A stretch of 41,041 bases of DNA from an uncultured Ferrovum sp. (GTDB lineage: Bacteria; Pseudomonadota; Gammaproteobacteria; Burkholderiales; Ferrovaceae). This document shows positions 36,730 to 41,041 of this stretch, piece by piece (positions within the stretch are counted from its first letter, which is position 1; each line of letters opens with the position of its first letter). The notes under the pieces are model-generated. The model was not told the origin of the DNA, did no database searches, and saw nothing but the letters and a program-made list of their open reading frames with translations. The position numbers and the translations under genes were made by a program. Location of the stretch: NCBI GenBank assembly GCA_903863375.1, contig CAIPBT010000157.1, positions 1 through 41,041 on the forward strand. Direction: 5' to 3'.

Positions 36730-37460
36730 CACCTGCCGGACGCTGGATTGCCCTGACTGGCGCCCTGCTGCTCCAGGTGGCCGCCCACCTGGCAGCGCCG
36801 GCGCCCCAGTCGCGTCCGCAGGATCTGGGCCAGGCGCCCGGCTTCGCCAGCCTGCAGCTCGCCAGCCTGGGCGATCGCGCGGCATTGGCCGATGGCATCG
36901 TGCTGGGCCTGCAGAGCTTCGATCTGCAAGGCGGTACCAGCATTCCTTGGCGCCTGCTGGACTATAACAATCTGGCGGACTGGATGGCGCAGGTACTCGC
37001 CCTGCATCCCGACAGCCAGTACATCCTGCTCTGCGCCAGCCGGCTGTATGCGGAAGTGCCAGACCCAGCGCGCACACGACGCATGCTGCGCCTGGTGGCC
37101 GATGCCTTTCTTGCCGATCCGGACCATCGCTGGCCCTGGCTGGCGCACGGCGTGGTGCTTGCCCGACACCGGCTGCATGACAACGCCCTGGCCTTGCAAT
37201 ACGCGCACCTGCTGCGCACCCATATCCGGGATCCCGCCGTGCCACACTGGGTCGGGCAGATGGAAGCCCTGGCCCTGGCCGACCTGCATGAAACCGAGGC
37301 TGCCCGGGTGCTGCTGGGCGGGCTGCTGGCCAGTGGCAGCATCCGCGACGATCATGAACGGCATTTCCTGGTGGAGCGCCTGCAACTTCTCGGGCAGGAA
37401 GCCCCGATCGTGCCAACTGTCGAAAACCCGACACCAACGACGAGCACGCGACACCCTTGA
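36723..37460 (+). CDS. Uncharacterised TPR-like protein with N-terminal hydrophobic segment
   Basis: A 245-residue protein of unknown function. A hydrophobic N-terminal stretch (WIALTGALLLQVAAHLA) suggests export or a membrane anchor. The rest is helical and repeat-like: LDYNNLADWMAQVLALHPDSQYILLCASRLYAEV, in two parts around residues 78-113, then RRMLRLVADAFLADPDHRWPWLA and HETEAARVLLGGLLASG. The wording is regular enough to be a conserved family, and I believe similar proteins occur beside ABC-2 permeases in other betaproteobacteria, but cannot check. The ATG at 36723 overlaps the permease by 7 nt, so the two are coupled. It may be a periplasmic partner of the transporter. Confidence 0.75.
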   Translation: MVTPAGRWIALTGALLLQVAAHLAAPAPQSRPQDLGQAPGFASLQLASLGDRAALADGIVLGLQSFDLQGGTSIPWRLLDYNNLADWMAQVLALHPDSQYILLCASRLYAEVPDPARTRRMLRLVADAFLADPDHRWPWLAHGVVLARHRLHDNALALQYAHLLRTHIRDPAVPHWVGQMEALALADLHETEAARVLLGGLLASGSIRDDHERHFLVERLQLLGQEAPIVPTVENPTPTTSTRHP

Positions 37461-37464
37461 GCGC

Positions 37465-37487
37465 TTGAGGGGGTATTTTTCCCTCAA
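37465..37487 (+). promoter_or_regulatory. Dyad 1, candidate activator site upstream of the pilin gene
   Basis: A perfect inverted repeat TTGAGGG-N9-CCCTCAA. Its centre lies about 88 nt before the predicted transcription start, where NtrC-type activators bind. The bases after the second arm are not T-rich on the plus strand, so it does not look like a terminator for the upstream gene. Confidence 0.6.
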
Positions 37488-37508
37488 TTGTGGGAAATTT
37501 TTCCACAA
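37488..37508 (+). promoter_or_regulatory. Dyad 2, candidate activator site upstream of the pilin gene
   Basis: An inverted repeat TTGTGG-N9-CCACAA that directly abuts dyad 1. Both share TTGwGG arms and a T-rich centre. The two centres are 22 nt apart, close to two helical turns, so bound dimers would lie on the same face of the DNA. Confidence 0.6.
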
Positions 37509-37538
37509 ATACACGGACATGCATCGACTTCCCGTAGA

Positions 37539-37554
37539 TGGCATGAAGTTTGCT
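37539..37554 (+). promoter_or_regulatory. Sigma-54 (-24/-12) promoter of the pilin gene
   Basis: The sequence TGGCAT-GAAGT-TTGCT fits the sigma-54 consensus TGGCAC-N5-TTGCW with one mismatch and the required GG-to-GC spacing of 12 nt. Transcription would start near 37564, giving a leader of about 95 nt before the pilin ATG. The locus encodes its own sigma-54 activator. Confidence 0.82.
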
Positions 37555-37659
37555 CGTTAACCATCGCCGTCAGAGCCGTGTCACCCGGGCAAGAGACCCC
37601 CGGGGTGATCAGCAGTCCACACACCATGCGTCTCAACCTGCACACCATCGAGAAACTCC

Positions 37660-38436
37660 ATGCGTCAACAATCCATGCGACCGGCCGTCGGTTTTACCCT
37701 GGTGGAAATCGCCATCGTGCTGGTGATCATCGGCCTGATCCTGGGGGGCGTGCTGAAAGGGCAGGAGCTGGTGACCAGTGCGCGGGTGCGCAACATTGCC
37801 GATCAGCAAAACGCGATCAAGGCCGCCTTTTTTGCCTTCCAGGATCGCTACAACGCCTTGCCTGGCGATTACGCCCAGGCCTCATCCAACATTCCCGGCC
37901 TTAGTGCCACCACGGCCGTCAACGGTGACGGTGACGGATTCGTCGCTTTCGACGCCACGTCGAACGCCGCTGCCACCACGGGTGCGGAGAGCAATGAGCG
38001 CGTGTGGGCCTTCCTGCACCTCACCGCCGCCGGCTTCATTTCCTGCTCGCAGTGCATCAGCGGCGGCAACAGCGCCAGTCCGGGCGCCCCGTCACAATCC
38101 AACAGCCCGCTCAACGCCTATGCCGGCGTGATCAGCCTGGGCTACGACGACGTGTTCGGCTATGCCGGCACCAGACCCAACCCGTCCAACAACCTGAAGA
38201 CCGGCAACAAGATTCCGTCCAATATCCTGGGCGAGGTCGACAACAAGCTGGACGACGGCAATCCCTACACCGGCAACTTCCAGTTCAGCACGTACTACGC
38301 GGCCGGCGCCGCGCCGGTGGCCGGCGACAACGCCACAGGCTGTGCGTCTGTGGTGGCTGGTGGTGCCGCCCCGGCGGGATCCGTCTGGAATCGCCAGACG
38401 CCGGCAAGCAACTGTGGCGCCGCCTATACCTTCTGA
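37660..38436 (+). CDS. Type IV pilin or pseudopilin (class III signal peptide)
   Basis: A 258-residue prepilin. The leader is short and basic (10 residues plus G11), with processing G11|F12 before FTLVEIAIVLVIIGLILGGV, and Glu at mature position 5. The helix continues to RYNALPGDYAQA. The globular part is Gly/Asn/Ser-rich and about 190 residues long. It has four cysteines: C-S-Q-C near residue 129, and a pair bounding a C-terminal loop (ATGCASV to SNCGAAYTF), which looks like a pilin D-loop. It is the only pilin in the window; prepilin peptidase must be encoded elsewhere. It lies behind the sigma-54 promoter. Confidence 0.93.
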   Translation: MRQQSMRPAVGFTLVEIAIVLVIIGLILGGVLKGQELVTSARVRNIADQQNAIKAAFFAFQDRYNALPGDYAQASSNIPGLSATTAVNGDGDGFVAFDATSNAAATTGAESNERVWAFLHLTAAGFISCSQCISGGNSASPGAPSQSNSPLNAYAGVISLGYDDVFGYAGTRPNPSNNLKTGNKIPSNILGEVDNKLDDGNPYTGNFQFSTYYAAGAAPVAGDNATGCASVVAGGAAPAGSVWNRQTPASNCGAAYTF

Positions 38437-38457
38437 CCGGAAACGCCGGCACCGCGC

Positions 38458-40437
38458 TCAGCCGCCGCCCAGCAGCAGCATCTCGGCACGCGCCAGCGTG
38501 GCCGGCGCACCCTGCAACACCAACACATCATTCGGTGCCAGCACGAGGTCGGCCTCGGCCTGCAGGTCATGCGTCCCGGCCCGACGCACCGCCCGCACCT
38601 CGACGCCAATCTCGCGCACACCGATTTCTCCCAGCGCGCGTCCGCAGGCACGCGCCCCCGGCGTGAGCAGCACAGACTGCAGCCGCAGGGTGTCACCTTC
38701 GCCCTCTCCCAGGTCACCGACACGGTCGTCCCGGCCGGCATAGAACCCGCGCATCAGCCGGTAACGCTCGGCGCGCGCCCGGCGGATGCCGCGCAAAACC
38801 TCGGCCAGCGGCACCCCAAGTTCCAGCATGGCCTGAGAGGACAGCATCAAGGCGCCTTCCAGCACCTCCGGCACCACCTCGGCCGCACCGGCAGCGCGCA
38901 GCCGTTCCAGGTCGGCATCGTCATAGGTGCGCACGATCACGGGCACCCTGGGCTCAAGCTCACGCACGTGACTGATGATGACCAGCGCCTGGCTGGTGCT
39001 GGCAAACGTCACGATGACCGCTGCGGCCCGGTGCAGGCCTGCCGCAATCAGCACCTCGCGCCGCGTGGCATCTCCGAACACCACCGACTCGCCGCCGGCT
39101 GCTGCGGCACGAACCCGCTGGGAGTCCAGGTCGAGTGCCACCACCGCGATCTGCGCGCCTTCCAGGAAACGTGCCAGGCTTTGACCGCTGCGCCCAAATC
39201 CACAGACGATCACGTGCTGGTCGGCGGCCAGGGCACGGGTGGACAGTTCATGCAGGGCCAGGGCGCGAATGGTCCACTCGCTGGCGCACAGATGCAGCAC
39301 GATACGGTCACTGGCCTGCATCACAAAGGGTGACACCAGCATGGACAGCAGCATCGCCGCGAGGGCAATCTGCAGCTGGGGTTGCGCCAACAGGTGCAAG
39401 GCCTCGCCTTGCGCCAGCAGGACAAAGCCGAATTCTCCGCAAAAGGCCAGTGCCAATGCTGTTCGCAGCGACACCGAATCGTTGTCGCCAAACAGGCGGG
39501 TCAGGCCGTACACCAGCCCCAGCTTGACGCCCGTCAGCCCGAGCAGCACCAGCAAGACCCATGGCGCTTCGCGTACCACCACCCCGACATCCAGCAGCAT
39601 GCCGATGCCAATAAAGAACAGGCCGAGCAGCACGTCCCGGAAGGGCTTGATGTAATCAGCAACCTGATAGCGGTATTCGGTTTCCGAGATCAGGGCCCCC
39701 GCAAGAAACGCCCCGAGTGCCAGCGACAGGCCGGCCCGGGCAGTTGCCCAGGCCAGCAGCAGGGAAACCAGCAAGGCGTTGAGCACGAACAGCTCGCTCG
39801 ATTTCTGTCGGGCCGCCAGGGCAAACCAGCGCACCAGAACCAGCCGGCCCAGACGCAGCAGCAGGGCAAGCAGCACCAGCGCCTTGAGCGCAGCCCAGCC
39901 CAGGGCAACGCCCAGCCGGCTGGCGCTTTCGGTGAGGGCCGGCAGCACGATCAGCAGGGGCACCACCGCCAGATCCTGAAAGAGGGCCACCCCCATGATG
40001 CGCTGGCCATGGGCCGCACGCAGTTCCAGCCGTTCGGTGAGCAGGCGCGACACGATGGCGGTCGACGAGAGGGCAAAAGCGCCGGCCAGGGTGACGGCGG
40101 CTGGCCACGCCATGCCGCATCCCACCATGACCACCATCAGCAGACCAAAGGTGCTGATCATCTGCGCACTGCCCAGGCCAAAGACAGTCCGTCGCATGGC
40201 CATCAGCTCCGCCAGGCTGAATTCCAGGCCCACGGAAAACATCAGGAACACCACGCCGAAGTCACCCAGGGTGACGGCTGCCGCATCTTCGGGCACCAGA
40301 TGCAGGGCATGCGGTCCCAACAGCACGCCAACGGTCAGGTATCCGAGCATGGCAGGCAGCCCGAAACGGCGGAACAGCGCCACCGCGGCCACAGAGGCAA
40401 CGAGCAGCGCGAGCACAAGATCGAGTCCGGTGACCAT
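38458..40437 (-). CDS. Kef-type monovalent cation:proton antiporter (CPA2) with RCK domain
   Basis: A 659-residue membrane protein. Residues 1-385 are the CPA2 exchanger with about 12 helices (GLPAMLGYLTVGVLLGPHAL, FMFSVGLEFSLAEL, SSTAIVSRLL, GAFLAGALISETEYRYQV). A TrkA-N/RCK nucleotide-binding domain starts with VIVCGFGRSGQSLARFL (about 405), followed by a TrkA-C-like domain at the end (LRLQSVLLTPGARACGRALGEIG). It is KefB/KefC/YbaL-like. The start at 40437 (MVTGLDLVLALLVAS) fits the family; upstream Mets add 25 residues overlapping the kdsD start. It is convergent with the pilin gene, 21 nt apart. Confidence 0.92.
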   Translation of the reverse strand: MVTGLDLVLALLVASVAAVALFRRFGLPAMLGYLTVGVLLGPHALHLVPEDAAAVTLGDFGVVFLMFSVGLEFSLAELMAMRRTVFGLGSAQMISTFGLLMVVMVGCGMAWPAAVTLAGAFALSSTAIVSRLLTERLELRAAHGQRIMGVALFQDLAVVPLLIVLPALTESASRLGVALGWAALKALVLLALLLRLGRLVLVRWFALAARQKSSELFVLNALLVSLLLAWATARAGLSLALGAFLAGALISETEYRYQVADYIKPFRDVLLGLFFIGIGMLLDVGVVVREAPWVLLVLLGLTGVKLGLVYGLTRLFGDNDSVSLRTALALAFCGEFGFVLLAQGEALHLLAQPQLQIALAAMLLSMLVSPFVMQASDRIVLHLCASEWTIRALALHELSTRALAADQHVIVCGFGRSGQSLARFLEGAQIAVVALDLDSQRVRAAAAGGESVVFGDATRREVLIAAGLHRAAAVIVTFASTSQALVIISHVRELEPRVPVIVRTYDDADLERLRAAGAAEVVPEVLEGALMLSSQAMLELGVPLAEVLRGIRRARAERYRLMRGFYAGRDDRVGDLGEGEGDTLRLQSVLLTPGARACGRALGEIGVREIGVEVRAVRRAGTHDLQAEADLVLAPNDVLVLQGAPATLARAEMLLLGGG

Positions 40438-40459
40438 GCCGCCGACTATAGCCCATAAT
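40430..40459 (+). promoter_or_regulatory. Possible sigma-70 promoter for kdsD
   Basis: GTGACC (40430-40435), an 18-nt spacer and CATAAT (40454-40459) precede the kdsD ATG by 6 nt, inside the 28-nt divergent gap and the antiporter start. The -10 matches 5 of 6 and the -35 only 4 of 6. The leader would be nearly absent, so this is tentative. Confidence 0.3.
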
Positions 40460-40465
40460 GTAGCC

Positions 40466-41041
40466 ATGCCCGATTCCAATCCGCCCATCACGGCCGCCAA
40501 TGTGCTGGCCACCGCCCGTCAGGTATTGAACACCGAAGCAGAGGCCCTGCAGGCGCTCGCCCATCGACTCGACCAACCCTTTCTGGAGGCCCACCGCCTG
40601 CTGCTGGAGTGCCGCGGGCGGGTGGTGGTGAGCGGCATCGGCAAGTCCGGCCACGTCGGCAACAAAATTGCCAGCACCTTTGCCAGCACCGGCACGCCAG
40701 CTTTTTTCCTGCATCCCGCCGAGGCGATGCACGGTGATCTCGGCATGATCCAGCCCGAGGACATCCTGCTGGCCCTGTCCTACTCGGGAGAAAGCAGCGA
40801 ATTGCTCGCCATTCTGCCGCTGCTGAAACGACGGGGCAGCCGGGTGATTGCCGTAACAGGCAATCCTGCCTCGAGCCTCGCCCGTCTGGCCGACGCGCAT
40901 CTCGACGCCCATGTCGAGCGCGAGGCCTGTCCGCACAACCTGGCTCCGACCACAAGTTCGACCGCCACCCTGGCGCTCGGCGATGCGCTGGCCGTGGCAC
41001 TACTGGTGGCGCGCGGCTTTTCGGCGGAAGACTTCGCGCGC
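40466..41041 (+). CDS. kdsD: D-arabinose 5-phosphate isomerase, N-terminal part (gene runs off the window)
   Basis: The first 192 codons of a KdsD/KpsF protein, which makes arabinose 5-phosphate for KDO and thus lipopolysaccharide. The SIS domain is complete: VVVSGIGKSGHVGNKIASTF, HPAEAMHGDLGM, LALSYSGESSELL and PTTSSTATLALGDALAVALL. The CBS-pair domain expected after it lies outside the window. In many proteobacteria kdsC, lptCAB and rpoN follow; this cannot be seen here. Confidence 0.94.
   Translation, partial: MPDSNPPITAANVLATARQVLNTEAEALQALAHRLDQPFLEAHRLLLECRGRVVVSGIGKSGHVGNKIASTFASTGTPAFFLHPAEAMHGDLGMIQPEDILLALSYSGESSELLAILPLLKRRGSRVIAVTGNPASSLARLADAHLDAHVEREACPHNLAPTTSSTATLALGDALAVALLVARGFSAEDFAR

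Noticed and set aside
37465-37487. First dyad upstream of the pilin read as a Rho-independent terminator
   Set aside because: The T-run is in the loop, not after the stem, and an abutting second dyad with the same arm style suggests protein binding sites instead.

Overview
This is a GC-rich (about 65% by eye) chromosomal segment from a betaproteobacterium. The evidence is gene order and family type: petABC-sspA-sspB, a compact his operon running murA-hisGDCBHAFIE-HIT-tatABC, a cytochrome b with a PVWY Qo motif, and an MSHA-type secretin and pilus set. I do not name a genus. I see no insertion sequence, prophage, CRISPR array or rRNA. No gene-free stretch exceeds 300 bases; the longest gaps are 1327-1508, 6064-6280 and 37461-37659, and each is described.

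Region 1 (1-6063, all minus strand) holds the 5' part of a TonB-dependent receptor, a YidB-like protein, tRNA-Thr(UGU), the sspA-sspB pair, two tandem terminators, and petABC encoding the cytochrome bc1 complex. Region 2 (6281-22146) has mscL on the plus strand. It is followed by a long minus-strand series that is transcribed mlaFEDCB, a YadGH-type ABC exporter, ibaG, murA, hisGDCBHAFIE, a HIT hydrolase, tatABC. This is outer-membrane lipid homeostasis, peptidoglycan precursor synthesis, histidine biosynthesis and Tat export. The Rieske protein encoded nearby carries a twin-arginine leader and is a likely Tat client.

Region 3 (22206-38436) is the most interesting part: a self-contained type IV pilus/MSHA/T2SS-like assembly locus. 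In order it encodes an ABC ATPase, a sigma-54 response regulator, an MshM/ExeA-like AAA protein, a lipoprotein secretin (MshL-like), a TPR protein (MshN-like), a GspE/MshE ATPase, a GspF/MshG platform protein, a PilM-PilN (GspL-like) fusion, a PilO/GspM-like protein and a small MshK-like exported protein. Most of these overlap by 4 nt. Facing them is a membrane histidine kinase, followed by an ABC-2 permease, an uncharacterised TPR-like protein and a single class III-signal pilin. The ABC ATPase and permease are thus split to the two ends of the locus. Upstream of the pilin are a near-consensus sigma-54 promoter and two abutting dyads spaced two helical turns apart, an apparent circuit for the locus's own kinase and regulator. 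Both regulators look like the PrsK/PrsR pair known from PEP-CTERM exopolysaccharide systems. No prepilin peptidase or minor pilin is present.

Region 4 (38458-41041) has a Kef-type CPA2 antiporter (minus) and the start of kdsD (plus). In E. coli the mla operon lies next to an antiporter and kdsD, so the pilus locus occupies a junction that is contiguous there. Starts were chosen from family alignment, overlaps and ribosome-binding sites; functions come from motif recognition, not database search.
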